The position numbers and the translations under genes are program-made. This document shows, piece after piece, positions 9,501 through 19,102 of a DNA stretch of 64,000 bases. This DNA comes from Cyclobacterium roseum. GTDB taxonomy: Bacteria; Bacteroidota; Bacteroidia; Cytophagales; Cyclobacteriaceae. Position 1 is the first letter of the stretch. Every line of letters begins with the position of its first letter. The stretch spans positions 535,681-599,680 of the forward strand of contig NZ_WNKF01000002.1 in the NCBI RefSeq assembly GCF_010119225.1, written 5' to 3'. A model generated the notes under the pieces. The model was given only the letters and a program-made list of their open reading frames with translations. It made no database searches and had not been told where the DNA came from.

Positions 9501-10048
9501 TAATCAAAAAATGCAGCCCCCATACTGTTTCCTGCCTCGTCTATGCCATATTGGCCTGCAAGGTCCTTAAAAACAGGGTTGCCTTCCTCATTCAAGCCCT
9601 GATGGACAAAAAGCATATTTTTCCGGTTTTGGGTATCCATGGCCGCACAAACATAGATATCCGGCCAGCCGTCCCCATTAATATCTACTATGGCCACGCC
9701 GGTACTCCATTTATCCTTCGCCTCAATCCCAGCGACCTCGGATACATCCGTAAATTGAAAATCACCTTGGTTCAGGTAAAGTTTATTGGCTACCTGGTTT
9801 CCGGTAAAAAAAAGGTCTGGCCTTCCGTCTTTATCAAAATCGGCCACGGCCACGCCTCCACCGTTAAAAATATATTCCTCCGTCAGAATGTTAAAACTAT
9901 CGCTCTCGGTGATCAAATTATTAAAGGTAACCCCAGTACTATTGGGATCCAATAAATCAAAAAGAGTAGGATTTGAAGGTGACTTACAGGCCCAAACTGA
10001 TACTATCAGGAGTGCTACAAAGAGGAAGAAACTGCTTTTAGTTTGCAT
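6515..10048 (-). CDS. giant FG-GAP/VCBS repeat lipoprotein with ASPIC/UnbV domain
   Basis: This 1177-residue protein has a lipoprotein signal with Cys21 (SVWAC). Many repeats of the form DxDxDGxxD (for example ADFDKDGRPDLFF, VDINGDGWPDIYV, ADLDGDGDLDYVV) are spread over residues 65-490 and 630-1060; they build a Ca2+-binding beta-propeller. Around 500-585 is an ASPIC/UnbV-type module (RVRLAGPTNN, then HYTSRGYMSAVEE, then HFGLG and LWPDG). A second partial UnbV-like element ends the chain (HKLVYEFPDGTEK, FLSQSS). Such CRTAC1-like proteins commonly sit next to SusC/SusD pairs in Bacteroidota and are thought to be surface substrate binders. The gene follows susD on the same strand, behind a hairpin. 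Confidence 0.9.
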   Translation of the reverse strand: MQTKSSFFLFVALLIVSVWACKSPSNPTLFDLLDPNSTGVTFNNLITESDSFNILTEEYIFNGGGVAVADFDKDGRPDLFFTGNQVANKLYLNQGDFQFTDVSEVAGIEAKDKWSTGVAIVDINGDGWPDIYVCAAMDTQNRKNMLFVHQGLNEEGNPVFKDLAGQYGIDEAGNSMGAAFFDYDRDGHLDLYVLNNEQSNILPGNYRDKITDGTAINNDQLYRNQGDGTFINVSQEAGITIEGFGLGLAIADINKDGWPDIYICNDYLTNDLLYINNGDGTFSNQIENLIRHQSMFSMGVDVADYNNDGLLDIVTLDMLGENNYRKKTTIRGESYSLYINNERWGYEYQHVRNMLHLNNGTGIPFSEIGMMAGVYQTDWSWSPLFVDIDNDGHKDLLVTNGFPRDITDKDFADYRGLVGSVATNKQLLDSIPIVKIPNYAFQNQGNLIFKDVGEDWGLNVPSFSNGAVFADLDGDGDLDYVVNNINDPAFIFENKLNGKENAPESLRVRLAGPTNNTMGFGVKMVLETDDGASQYHEHYTSRGYMSAVEEVVHFGLGKDNVPKILKVLWPDGQYQEIPFSEPKNELNVDHADAVLVREALGFPFSPKSVDPFFNEASIALGLDYTHEEEDKIDFNLQRTIPHKLTQFGPGMAVGDIDGDGLDDLLIGGAAGYAPKVFLQGSGGKFRDFEAFDLAEVKPYEEMGLLLIDVDNDGDLDLYAVSGSNEFKAGSPEYIDRIYLNDGSGNFRLAEGALPLIASSGTTVRAADWDGDGFLDLFIGGRTPVGQYPFPDKSYLLKNNGGIFEDVTDEIAPGLKDIGMVTDAIWTDFNGDGKVDLMVVGDYMAITAFSNKDGKLEMVTESGLEEEVGWWNSIVSGDFDGDGDMDYIVGNMGLNNLWKPSKDRPVTLIAKDFDNNGSVDPITFAHYKDNKGNYNAYPVHFWNELYGQSTIFRKRFDRYKSYARTDMESLLTEEEVDGALIVEGNQAASSYIENLGNGKFKLHPLPLIAQMAPVNGIVVDDFNRDGHLDLILIGNDYGNELFVGRLDAHTGLLLLGDGKGGFQPVRSAESGFMVPGDAKALVKLMLGNGDILYLASQNRGDLKAFNLNGQTGESVQIILPYLAHKLVYEFPDGTEKVIEVPYGSGFLSQSSRMIAVPEKGVVIRALDFQGREVSIEGF

Positions 10049-10094
10049 AAGAAATTACATTTCCCGGTAATCGGTACTTACAAGATCAAAAAAA

Positions 10095-10126
10095 GAAAAG
10101 AGATGGCCAAACAACCACCTCTTTTC
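10095..10126 (-). terminator. hairpin between susD and the FG-GAP gene
   Basis: GAAAAGAGATGG pairs with CCACCTCTTTTC (one mismatch) around an 8-base loop, followed on the minus strand by seven T. It is a good intrinsic terminator or attenuator, so the FG-GAP gene may get less transcript than susCD. Confidence 0.6.
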
Positions 10127-10154
10127 CAAGCATTATACAATTTGAGTCAATTAG

Positions 10155-11882
10155 TTAAAAACCAGGATTTTGAACCAGGATATCGGGGCCTGTGAGGTCA
10201 ATCTGATCCTGTGGAATGGGCAATACCCTATAGGTAGGGGTATAGGTGGCACCACCAAGTGCCGCCTGAAGAAGAGACCCATCATGGGAGAGGTAGTCAT
10301 TGATCTCTTCAGTATCAATCCCCCACCTTACCAAATCATAAAACCGGTGTCCTTCCATACCCAATTCGAGTTTTCTTTCAAAACGGACAGCCCTTCTGGC
10401 CAGGTCTGCATCAGACCATGGTGTATCATAAAGCTCCACATCATAATTGGCAGCAGGAGAACCATCGGCCCGTAAAACTGGGGAATTAATGGCTCTTTGC
10501 CTTACCCTGTTTACATAAGTCCTGGCTTGCTCCAAGTTGCCCAATTCCACTTCTGCTTCTGCAGCCATCAACAACACATCAGCGAACCTAATAATCATGA
10601 TATTGATCGCAGTGTAACCTGGCGTCCAGGAACTGTTGTCCTGATATACACCTTGCTCTTCTCGCGTGTATACGTATTTTTTAGGAGTATAAGGTCCTCC
10701 ATTGGCCCTGTTTCTGATCCAGGCATTTCCCGGATGGTCCTGCCAATCCAAATAGGGAAGCCCCCTTCTGCCAGTAGTATGGTCCACCCTGGGGTCAAGA
10801 GGTCCCGCGTCCGGTGTAAAGGGGTCCTCACTTTCCAAACCGAAGTCGTTGGCCACCCTGTTTCCCGGATCATTGAACGAATTGTCCAACAATGGAAGTC
10901 CATCTGCTGTCCTGAAGGAATTTACAAATGAAAAGCTAGGCTGAAAAAAGCCGCAGCAGTTTCCAGGTCCGTCAGGACCGGTATTGTAGGGAAAGTTTAG
11001 ATCAAATTCCGGGTTGGCATTGTTCACGCTCCCTGTATTGGCGGCAGATTGGTAGGCCCAGATAGATTCTTCATGATTGTTGTTTTCTCCCCTGAACATG
11101 TCCTCATAATAGGGTACCAAATCATATTTTGCTCCTCCACTGGTAACGCCATTGGCAATAATGTCATCAAACAATTGCTTGGCCTGGGTAAATTTATCCT
11201 GATACATGTAAACCTTGGCCAAGTAAGATTTTGCGGCCCAGGAATTGACCCTTCCTACTTGTGATTGGGTATCGGGTAGGTTATCAACAGCATATTGGAA
11301 ATCTGCCTCGATCATGGGCCACATCTCCTGGGTATTGGAAACTTCTTCCAGCCCTTCCTGGTAATCTACGGATTCATCCACATAAGGCACTTTATCAAAG
11401 TTCCTGGTCAATTGGAAATAAAAGTGGGCCCTTAAAAACCTGGCCTGAGCAGCGATTTCTGCCGCCTGGGCTTCGGTAACAGTAGGTTCTTTATCCCCCA
11501 GCAACCTCATCACCATATTGGCCCTGGAGACCCCTTCGTAAAGGCCTGCCCAATTTTCTCTCAAGATATCGATAGTAGCATCGTTCTCAAACCGTTGTAT
11601 GGGATTTATGGACTGGAAATCTCCTGGGTCCGTTCCCTTATTGGCATCTCCTCCCCGGATACTTCCCCATACCCAATTGGAGGGGGAAGCCATACGCTGA
11701 TTCCTACCATTTACCTGGGAATAAACGGCAATCAAGGCGGCATTCAGCCCATCCAACGTCCTTAACTGGGCCTCGCCAATTTGACCTGTTGGCGGCACCT
11801 CCAGAAAATCATCACAACTGATGGCAAAGAGCATCATACACGATGTCAGTGCCATGGTTAGTTTTAACTTGTAATTTTTCAT
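10155..11882 (-). CDS. SusD/RagB-family outer-membrane nutrient-binding lipoprotein
   Basis: A 575-residue protein with a lipoprotein signal (Cys23 in AISCDDFLEVPPTG; the DDFLE-PP opening is diagnostic of RagB/SusD). It has the N-terminal TPR-like helices (AQARFLRAHFYFQLTRNFDKVPYVDE) and the C-terminal signature FERKLELGMEGHRFYDLVRWG near 505-530. SusD proteins lie on the cell surface and form a hinged lid over the SusC channel. It is translated 42 bases after susC. The substrate is not readable; relatives beside UnbV proteins are usually in glycan loci. Confidence 0.93.
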   Translation of the reverse strand: MKNYKLKLTMALTSCMMLFAISCDDFLEVPPTGQIGEAQLRTLDGLNAALIAVYSQVNGRNQRMASPSNWVWGSIRGGDANKGTDPGDFQSINPIQRFENDATIDILRENWAGLYEGVSRANMVMRLLGDKEPTVTEAQAAEIAAQARFLRAHFYFQLTRNFDKVPYVDESVDYQEGLEEVSNTQEMWPMIEADFQYAVDNLPDTQSQVGRVNSWAAKSYLAKVYMYQDKFTQAKQLFDDIIANGVTSGGAKYDLVPYYEDMFRGENNNHEESIWAYQSAANTGSVNNANPEFDLNFPYNTGPDGPGNCCGFFQPSFSFVNSFRTADGLPLLDNSFNDPGNRVANDFGLESEDPFTPDAGPLDPRVDHTTGRRGLPYLDWQDHPGNAWIRNRANGGPYTPKKYVYTREEQGVYQDNSSWTPGYTAINIMIIRFADVLLMAAEAEVELGNLEQARTYVNRVRQRAINSPVLRADGSPAANYDVELYDTPWSDADLARRAVRFERKLELGMEGHRFYDLVRWGIDTEEINDYLSHDGSLLQAALGGATYTPTYRVLPIPQDQIDLTGPDILVQNPGF

Positions 11883-11924
11883 ATATGTAATTTCTTAATG
11901 TTCTACTTTAAAAAGGTTGCTTGA

Positions 11925-14900
11925 TCAGAAGCTGAGGTTTACACCGAAAGTATACCCCCTGGTCAATGGATAGTTACCCACATCTATACCGAAGGTAAGG
12001 TCAGCATTACCTCCTACCATGGGATCCAAGCCAGAATATCCGGTTAGGGTAAACAAGTTGTTGGCGGATGCAAATACCCTCAAACGCTCCATATTCAACC
12101 TTTCCAACAAGGGAGCCGGCATGGTATAACCAATGGTCAGGTTCTGTAACCTCAGGTAGGATCCATCTTCTACATAGAAAGAAGAACCGTTGTTACTGGT
12201 ACTGAAGTTGGCGGTTTTTTCTACCACAGGGATTTCAGCATCCAGGTTATCCGGTGTCCAGGAATCTTTCAGCCTGTTGGAAATACCTGCACCTTCGAAA
12301 GTCTGGTAGAAATCGGTAAACCACCTGGACTGATTCCATATTTTATTACCTATAGACGTATAGAAATAGGCCGACAAGTCAAAGTTTTTATAACCAATGG
12401 TGAAATTAGTACCCCCAGTAAACTTGGGAACCGGACTGCCCAGGTAAGTCCTGTCATCTGCATCTATCTCCCCATCACCGTTGAGATCACGGAATTTGAA
12501 CCTGCCTGGGGCGGCACCTTCCTGATTGGCGTGACCTTCGACATCTCCGGAATCTCTGAAAAGGCCTTCCACCTCATAACCAAAGAAGGCAGAAAGTGGC
12601 CTTCCCACCTGATTCCTGATCGGAAAAATCCCCCTGTATCCAGGGTTTACATCCGTAATAAACTGTAAATCCCCAGCCAATGATTTGATTTCGTTGTGCA
12701 AAAATCCACCGTTGACCACCCACTCATAGGTAAGATCACCCGAAAGCGTGCCTCTGGTCATCACCTGAAAATCAATCCCTTTGTTCAACATCTCTCCAAT
12801 GTTCACCAATGGCGGCGTGGCATTGAACCCGGCTGTCAATGGAACAGGTACCCTAAACAATAAATCTCTTGTATCCTTTTGCCATGCATCCGCAATAACG
12901 TCCAATTTGCCTCCAAAGAAAGTACCATCAAAACCAATATTTTGGGTTACGGCCGTCTCCCACCTTGCATTTGGATTACCCAAGCGGGACCTTCTGAAAC
13001 CGATGGTAGCAGAAGAACTTGAACCGGTGATATCATAAGATGAAGCACCTATATTACCTCCAAAAAGAGAAAATTGGTTATCCGGATCCACATTATTGGA
13101 GTTACCCATTTGGCCCCAGCCACCTCGGATTTTTACGTCATCCATCCAGGTAGCACCTGCCATAAAAGGTTCTGCGGAAATTCGCCATGCGGCTGAAAAG
13201 GCAGGAAAAACACCAAAACGGGTGTTGGCTCCAAAACGAGAGGACCCATCCCGTCTCAAAACGGCACTTACTATGTACTTATCATTATAGATATAGTTGG
13301 CCCTTCCAAAATACGAAAGAAAATTGACGCCATTAAACAAGCCACTGTTAACCTGCCGGGTATTCACCGGCACGTTAGACATGTTTACAAAGTTAATATC
13401 CTCAGAAAATGGATTCTGGCCCACCATGTTATTAAACCTGCCCACCCCGGTATTCAGGGCTTCCTGACCTGCTATAAGATCAATATTGTGTAGACCAAAC
13501 GTCTTTTTATAGGTCATGGTGTTGGTAAATGTCCAACTCAGGTTAAATCCTGAACCTTCACTATACCCAAAGGCAGAATTGTTTTCCGAATTTTCGTATT
13601 GTAACCTGTTGTAATTCCAGTAATAATAATTGTTGTACCTTCCTCCCAAAGAAGATCGAAAAGTAAGGTCTTCCAGAATATCGTACTCCAGGTAAACGTT
13701 TCCGAATGCTTCGGCATTAAAACTACGGTTGTTTAGCAATCCTTCGCGGTTCGCTACCGGGTTCCTAGGGTTATTGAATCCCCTGGCAGCCGTACCTGCA
13801 TAGCCTCCAAATTCATCGCGAATCGGAATAATGGTAGGCATTCGGTAAGAAAGGTTAAAATCATTTTCTCCACTGGCGACCCCTTGACCACCTGCGCCGC
13901 CGGATTGCCCAAGTACCTGTCGGTAAGTGGCCTGAAAATTTTGTCCTATTCTTAATTTTGGGGTAACATCAAATTCGGTATTGGCCCTCAAAGAATATCT
14001 TTTGAAATTGTTGCCAGTCATAATGCCCGCTTGTTCTTGTATTCCCAGACCAATGTAGAATCGGCTACCTTCTCCTCCTCCATAAAAACCCAAGGAGTGG
14101 CGGTGAATGGGTGCCCTGCGGGTGATGGCAGCATACCAGTCGGTGCCTTCCGGATTCGATCTCACCAGTTGGTGAATCGCTCCCTGTCGGGGATCTATGT
14201 TATAAAGAGCCCTTTGCTCTTCTATTTCTTCGGCAGACAAAGGTCCGGCTACGCCTGAAGCACCTCCTACATTTATATAATAGGGAATTACCGGAGAGGG
14301 ACCGGAACCAAACTGCGGGTGATCGTAATTGGGCTCCCTTTCCTGAATGGCTGCGGTATTCGTTTCTGCCAACCAGGTGTATTCTGCAAAATCCTGGGGA
14401 TTCATCATATCAAATCCGGGCCCCGGATCGGTAAAACCATACATACCATTATAGTCCACCCTTAATTTCTGGGCACCTTTTTTTCCTCGTTTGGTGGTGT
14501 AAATAATTACCCCATTAGCTGCCCTTGCTCCATAAATAGAAGCAGCCGCCGCATCTTTCAGGACCGTGGTGGATTCGATATCGTCAGGATTAAGGAAGTC
14601 AGTAGAGCCTACTGGCAAACCATCCACAATATAGAGGGGTTCGTTACCACCAAAGGCTCCAAATCCCCTTATCCGGACCTGGGAGGTCGTACCAGGTTGT
14701 CCATTAGTAACCACATTCACACCAGCGATCCTTCCCTGTAGCGTTTGCTCCACGTTACCGGTGGGAACCACCGTAAGGTCTTTGGGATCCACAATCGAAA
14801 TTGCACCGGTTGTCTCCCTCCTTTGATCGATTGTATAGCCAGTTACCACTAACTCCGAAAGGGTTTGCTCATCAGGATCCATGGTAATGGTAATTTCACT

Positions 14901-15170
14901 GCGGTTTCCAACCACCTGTTCCGCAGACCGATAGCCTACGAAAGAAAATACCAAAACACTTTCGCTACTGGGAACATCTAAGGAAAAATTCCCATCTAAA
15001 TCTGTTGCCGTGCCGGTAGAGGTACCTTTTACCAACACCGTAACACCCGGTAATCCGTCACCGAACTCATCATAAACGAATCCGGAGACGCTTTGCTGCG
15101 CCAGCACAGCGGAGCTGACCAGACAGGTAAGCAAGAGTATCAAACTTACCTTTTTGTAAAATTTAAACAT
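11925..15170 (-). CDS. SusC/RagA-family TonB-dependent outer-membrane transporter
   Basis: A 1081-residue protein. The longer frame adds 20 residues, but the signal peptide MFKFYKKVSLILLLTCLVSS sets the start. In order: a CarboxypepD_reg-like domain (SVSGFVYDEFGDGLPGVTVLVKG, about 27-110), a TonB-box region, the plug domain with the SusC signature (LKDAAAASIYGARAANGVI, near 205-225), then a 22-strand beta-barrel ending in aromatic Phe (GYTFGVNLSF). It imports the ligand held by the following SusD using TonB energy. It is first in the minus-strand operon and carries an unusually long upstream leader. Confidence 0.95.
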   Translation of the reverse strand: MFKFYKKVSLILLLTCLVSSAVLAQQSVSGFVYDEFGDGLPGVTVLVKGTSTGTATDLDGNFSLDVPSSESVLVFSFVGYRSAEQVVGNRSEITITMDPDEQTLSELVVTGYTIDQRRETTGAISIVDPKDLTVVPTGNVEQTLQGRIAGVNVVTNGQPGTTSQVRIRGFGAFGGNEPLYIVDGLPVGSTDFLNPDDIESTTVLKDAAAASIYGARAANGVIIYTTKRGKKGAQKLRVDYNGMYGFTDPGPGFDMMNPQDFAEYTWLAETNTAAIQEREPNYDHPQFGSGPSPVIPYYINVGGASGVAGPLSAEEIEEQRALYNIDPRQGAIHQLVRSNPEGTDWYAAITRRAPIHRHSLGFYGGGEGSRFYIGLGIQEQAGIMTGNNFKRYSLRANTEFDVTPKLRIGQNFQATYRQVLGQSGGAGGQGVASGENDFNLSYRMPTIIPIRDEFGGYAGTAARGFNNPRNPVANREGLLNNRSFNAEAFGNVYLEYDILEDLTFRSSLGGRYNNYYYWNYNRLQYENSENNSAFGYSEGSGFNLSWTFTNTMTYKKTFGLHNIDLIAGQEALNTGVGRFNNMVGQNPFSEDINFVNMSNVPVNTRQVNSGLFNGVNFLSYFGRANYIYNDKYIVSAVLRRDGSSRFGANTRFGVFPAFSAAWRISAEPFMAGATWMDDVKIRGGWGQMGNSNNVDPDNQFSLFGGNIGASSYDITGSSSSATIGFRRSRLGNPNARWETAVTQNIGFDGTFFGGKLDVIADAWQKDTRDLLFRVPVPLTAGFNATPPLVNIGEMLNKGIDFQVMTRGTLSGDLTYEWVVNGGFLHNEIKSLAGDLQFITDVNPGYRGIFPIRNQVGRPLSAFFGYEVEGLFRDSGDVEGHANQEGAAPGRFKFRDLNGDGEIDADDRTYLGSPVPKFTGGTNFTIGYKNFDLSAYFYTSIGNKIWNQSRWFTDFYQTFEGAGISNRLKDSWTPDNLDAEIPVVEKTANFSTSNNGSSFYVEDGSYLRLQNLTIGYTMPAPLLERLNMERLRVFASANNLFTLTGYSGLDPMVGGNADLTFGIDVGNYPLTRGYTFGVNLSF

Positions 15171-15265
15171 AATTTTGGATTTAATTGAATTGTTTAGGTT
15201 ATGGTTTTTATTCCAAATTTTAATAAACATCGTTCAGCAGGTTATAACTTGTCCTGCACCAAAGG

Positions 15266-15331
15266 TCGGGATAACCTGTCCCGATCCTAAATCGGGAGAA
15301 TCTCGCATGTTTTCCCCGATAGCTATCGGGG
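15266..15331. repeat. cluster of interlocking palindromes upstream of susC
   Basis: TCGGGA (15266), TCCCGAT (15279) and ATCGGGA (15291) can pair in alternative ways. They are followed by the perfect 18-bp palindrome CCCCGATAGCTATCGGGG (15314-15331). That palindrome type is common between genes in Cytophagales and Flavobacteriales. Lying in the susC leader, it could fold in the mRNA. Confidence 0.7.
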
Positions 15332-15685
15332 CATCCCGCTGTGTGTCGATTGCGTCATGCCTGTCTGCCTCAAGTAGGCTCGAATTCGTTTAAATCAAAA
15401 CATGTGCATCTAAATAACCAACACATAACAACTCCAAGGCCCTAAACAAGGGTCTATATTAAGTTAATAACGTTGTTGGATGGTCTTTTAAAAATCCCGT
15501 AAGGGGAAGTCAGAAACTATGAAAAAGATTTCTTCAAAATGTACTTGTATTTTTGCATAATGTTTAGGTTATAGGTTTTGTTAATTTTACCAATGCCAAC
15601 TGACTAAATCCCAGTTGCATTGATTAACTTTCTCTTTACTTATTCTTAAAGATTTTGAAATATAGAAAATATTTTACGTAAAAAA
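15332..15685. other. gene-free susC leader region
   Basis: AT-rich DNA without a supported gene. If the promoter assigned at 15686-15718 is right, this is transcribed as an untranslated leader of roughly 500 bases. Confidence 0.35.
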
Positions 15686-15718
15686 CAAAAATACCTGCCA
15701 AAAATTTATGCCGCCAAA
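15686..15718 (-). promoter_or_regulatory. candidate promoter for the susC operon
   Basis: The minus strand has TTTG (15715-15718), a 21-base spacer and TATTTTTG (15686-15693), matching the Bacteroidota -33/-7 pattern. Confidence 0.4.
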
Positions 15719-15934
15719 ATTGATTTCAATCCACTTATCCAGCTAAATCAGTATTAAATATAAAAAAATATAATTTTCCCTATCTTTTAATTTATCAAAT
15801 CAATTCTAACCAAAAATTTGAAGAATTTTATTTCTTATAAATTCTGCCAAACTTCATTTTATAATTGTATTTTGAAGAAGTTTTGGTGATAGGTATAAGT
15901 TCTCTCATGTTACATATTTTAATGATTGATTCTG

Positions 15935-16843
15935 ATGCATGCACTGCTTTCCTTCCTGAAATATTGTCTTAATGGGACCGCCCTGGCCTTGGCTTTCCTT
16001 ACTTTTATGCTTGGGGCTCAGGACCTGCATGCCCAATCGGAAGAAATCCAAAGGCTGTGGGTGCAAACAAAGGATGGAAATGAGTATCTGGGTACTATCG
16101 TTGCGGAAGATGAGGTAAAAATCATCCTCCGTACACAAAATCTTGGAGAAATTACCTTATTCCGGTCTGATATTGTGAGGATAAGTGGTATGGAAACAGG
16201 CAAAACGGTAAACGGAGCATTTTGGTCTTCCAATCCCCAGGCCACGCGGTACTATTGGATTCCCAATGGATATGGACTAAAAAAGGGGGAATCCTACTAT
16301 CAAAATGTGTGGATCTTTTTCAATCAGGTAGCCACCGGCATCACGGATAATTTTTCGATAGGAGGTGGCGTGGTGCCGCTATTCCTATTTGCCGGAGCAC
16401 AGACCCCGGTGTGGATTACTCCTAAAGTTTCTTTTCCCGTCGTAAAAGATAAAATCAATCTGGGGGCAGGAGCTCTGGCAGGAACGATTACGGGCCTGGA
16501 TGATGGAGGCTTTGGCATGCTCTATGGCCTTTCTACTTTCGGGTCCAGAGACAAGAACCTTACGGTGGGGCTGGGCTGGGCCTTTGCAGGAGGTTCCATA
16601 GCCAATGCCCCTACCCTGTCGGTAGCAGGGATGATCCGCACCGGTCCACGCGGCTATATTTTGACCGAAAACTACTTTATAGCAGCAGGAGACAAAACCA
16701 TAGGGATCATATCGGCAGGAGGACGAAGAATCATCAAACGAATCGGGCTGGATTACGGATTGTTTTTGCCCCTTGCTCCGGGTTTGGATACCATCATCGC
16801 TGTTCCCTGGCTGGGACTCACCGTACCCTTTGGTAAAAACTAA
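15935..16843 (+). CDS. conserved hypothetical exported beta-rich protein
   Basis: 302 residues from the first ATG; a TTG nine bases upstream gives the longer frame. An N-terminal hydrophobic segment (TALALAFLTFMLG) ends at a probable cleavage site after LHAQ. The first part (WVQTKDGNEYLGTIVAEDEVKIILRTQNLGEITL) looks like a small beta-barrel/SH3-like module. The remainder is rich in alternating Gly and hydrophobic residues, as in outer-membrane barrels (NFSIGGGVVPLFLFAG, INLGAGALAG), ending WLGLTVPFGKN. No function is recognised. It precedes metG on the same strand but metG has its own promoter. Confidence 0.65.
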   Translation: MHALLSFLKYCLNGTALALAFLTFMLGAQDLHAQSEEIQRLWVQTKDGNEYLGTIVAEDEVKIILRTQNLGEITLFRSDIVRISGMETGKTVNGAFWSSNPQATRYYWIPNGYGLKKGESYYQNVWIFFNQVATGITDNFSIGGGVVPLFLFAGAQTPVWITPKVSFPVVKDKINLGAGALAGTITGLDDGGFGMLYGLSTFGSRDKNLTVGLGWAFAGGSIANAPTLSVAGMIRTGPRGYILTENYFIAAGDKTIGIISAGGRRIIKRIGLDYGLFLPLAPGLDTIIAVPWLGLTVPFGKN

Positions 16844-16925
16844 GGGATCCGATTGCCGTAACCTTAGTCCGGATTTGCGGGCCGGATTATTGTGCCGGCA
16901 TGTTTCACTCAAAACCTAATTTCCC

Positions 16926-16933
16926 TATCTTTG
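16926..16933 (+). promoter_or_regulatory. candidate -7 box of metG
   Basis: TATCTTTG ends only six bases before the metG ATG, so the transcript would begin at or within a base or two of the start codon. The -33 position is only TTT, a weak match. Confidence 0.45.
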
Positions 16934-16939
16934 TGCGCT

Positions 16940-19000
16940 ATGAGCGAGAAAAACTTTAAGAGATATACCATTACATCTGCCCTACCCTATGCCAATGGCC
17001 CCTTGCACATCGGTCATTTGGCCGGCTGCTACATTCCTTCCGATATCTACGTTCGCTACCTCCGATTACAAAACAAAGACGTAGCCTACGTCTGCGGTTC
17101 TGACGAACATGGAGTAGCCATCACCATTAAGGCTAAAAATGAAGGAATCAGTCCTCAGGAAGTGGTCGACCGCTACCATGGTATTATGAAGGAAAGTTTT
17201 AAAAAATTTGGAATCAGCTTCGACCATTATGCCAGGACCTCGTCTCCTGTTCACCACGAAACGGCCGGGCAACTTTTTAAAGACCTGTATGACAAAGGAG
17301 AATTTGTGGTTCAGGAAACCGAGCAATATTACGATGAAGAAGCCGGGCAGTTTCTGGCCGATCGCTACATAGAGGGCACCTGTCCGCAATGCGGCTACAG
17401 CGAAGCCTATGGAGACCAGTGCGAGAAGTGCGGCTCTTCTCTAAGCCCTACCGAACTGATTCAGCCTAAATCCAAACTTAGCGGCAATACTCCTGTGCTT
17501 AGAATGACCAAACATTGGTTTTTGGATTTGGGTAAGTATACTCCCTTCCTGAAAAAATGGATCCTGGAGGAGCATGCCAAGGATTGGAAAAACAATGTTT
17601 TGGGCCAATGTAGAAGTTGGCTGGAAGCAGGGGAAGGGCTGCAGGCCCGGTCCATGACCCGGGACATGGATTGGGGGATTCCGGTACCTTTACCGGAAGC
17701 GGAGGGCAAGGTGTTGTATGTTTGGTTTGATGCTCCCATCGGATACATTTCATCCACTAAGGAATGGGCTAAAGAAAAAGGGGTGGATTGGGAACCCTAC
17801 TGGAAAGATGCGGATACCAAATTGGTACATTTTATAGGTAAAGATAATATCGTATTCCATTGCATAACGTTTCCTGCCATTCTTAAGACGCACGGGGATT
17901 TCATTCTGCCGGATAATGTTCCTGCCAATGAATTTTTAAATCTGGAGGGTCAGAAAATTTCCACCTCCAGAAATTGGGCGGTATGGCTGCATGAGTACCT
18001 GGAAGAATTTCCTGGACAAGAGGACGTGCTTCGCTATGTCCTGACAGCCAATGCCCCGGAAACCAAGGACAATGACTTTACCTGGAAGGATTTTCAGGCG
18101 AGGAATAATAATGAACTGGTAGCCATTTATGGTAATTTTATAAATCGGGCAGTGGTGCTCACCCACAAATATTCTGACGGCAACGTACCTGCTCGCCATG
18201 ATTTACAACCAATAGATCAGGAGGTGTTAGCTGTATTGAAGGAATATCCGAATAAAATTTCGAATTCACTGGAAAAATACCGGTTTAGAGAAGCGCTCGC
18301 CTATATGATGGATTTTGCGCGCACCGGAAACAAGTACCTGGCCGACACCGAACCCTGGAAAACCATTAAAGTGGATGCCGATCGGACCGGTACCATCCTG
18401 TCGGTTGCTTTAAATATAGCCGCCAATTTATCGATTATTTCGGCACCCTTTTTACCATTCACGGCCGAAAAAATCAAAAAAATGCTGGGGCTGAAGGCCT
18501 TGAATTGGTCTGATGCAGGACACATGGATCTTTTGAAAGCGGGCGACCCCATTCAAAATCCGGAATTACTCTTTCAGAAAATCGAAGACCAGACGGTGAC
18601 GGCCCAAATCAAAAAACTGGAAGATAGCAAGAAGCAAAACGAAGCAACTCCTTTTCAGGCAGATCCCGTAAAGCCACTCATTCCATTTGAGGATTTTGCC
18701 AAGCTGGATTTACGAGTGGTTACCATTTTGGAAGCCCAGAAAGTGAAAAAATCTAAAAAACTACTCCAATTGTCGGTTGATACCGGGTTGGGAAAAAAGA
18801 CAGTATTGAGTGGAGTGGCAGAACAATTTACACCAGAAGAGTTGGTCGGAAAACAGGTGACCATGTTACTTAACCTCGCCCCTAAAAAAATGGCCGGAAT
18901 TGATTCCGAAGGCATGATCCTGATGGCCGCCGACGATAAAGGTAATTACAGGCTTTTACGTCCCGACGAGCCGACTCCTCCCGGAGCCGCTATCAGCTAA
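16940..19000 (+). CDS. metG: methionyl-tRNA synthetase
   Basis: A 686-residue cytoplasmic enzyme that charges tRNA-Met using ATP. The class I signature is PLHIGHLAG (residues 21-29). A zinc knuckle has Cys148, 151, 161 and 164 (CPQCG, CEKCG). The KMSKS loop is [10 protein letters not shown] near residue 339, a usual variant. The C-terminus (about 575-686) is an EMAP-II/Trbp111 tRNA-binding domain ([12 protein letters not shown], ending AAISdirectly after PPG), which makes dimers. The ATG chosen lies 16 codons inside the longest frame and just after a -7 box. Confidence 0.97.
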   Translation: MSEKNFKRYTITSALPYANGPLHIGHLAGCYIPSDIYVRYLRLQNKDVAYVCGSDEHGVAITIKAKNEGISPQEVVDRYHGIMKESFKKFGISFDHYARTSSPVHHETAGQLFKDLYDKGEFVVQETEQYYDEEAGQFLADRYIEGTCPQCGYSEAYGDQCEKCGSSLSPTELIQPKSKLSGNTPVLRMTKHWFLDLGKYTPFLKKWILEEHAKDWKNNVLGQCRSWLEAGEGLQARSMTRDMDWGIPVPLPEAEGKVLYVWFDAPIGYISSTKEWAKEKGVDWEPYWKDADTKLVHFIGKDNIVFHCITFPAILKTHGDFILPDNVPANEFLNLEGQKISTSRNWAVWLHEYLEEFPGQEDVLRYVLTANAPETKDNDFTWKDFQARNNNELVAIYGNFINRAVVLTHKYSDGNVPARHDLQPIDQEVLAVLKEYPNKISNSLEKYRFREALAYMMDFARTGNKYLADTEPWKTIKVDADRTGTILSVALNIAANLSIISAPFLPFTAEKIKKMLGLKALNWSDAGHMDLLKAGDPIQNPELLFQKIEDQTVTAQIKKLEDSKKQNEATPFQADPVKPLIPFEDFAKLDLRVVTILEAQKVKKSKKLLQLSVDTGLGKKTVLSGVAEQFTPEELVGKQVTMLLNLAPKKMAGIDSEGMILMAADDKGNYRLLRPDEPTPPGAAIS

Positions 19001-19102
19001 TTCCGAGAGTTCAAGGACCTCTTTTTTTTCTTCTAATCGAAACAGGGTCAAACCATTGTCCGGCTGTAGGTGTTATATCAAGAGATTCAATAAAAATTGT
19101 TC

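Noticed and set aside
15171..15230. 20-residue N-terminal extension of the first SusC
   Set aside because: It lies upstream of a proper signal peptide and is not signal-like.
19010..19035. terminator after metG
   Set aside because: There is a T run but the stem is only three strong pairs with mismatches.
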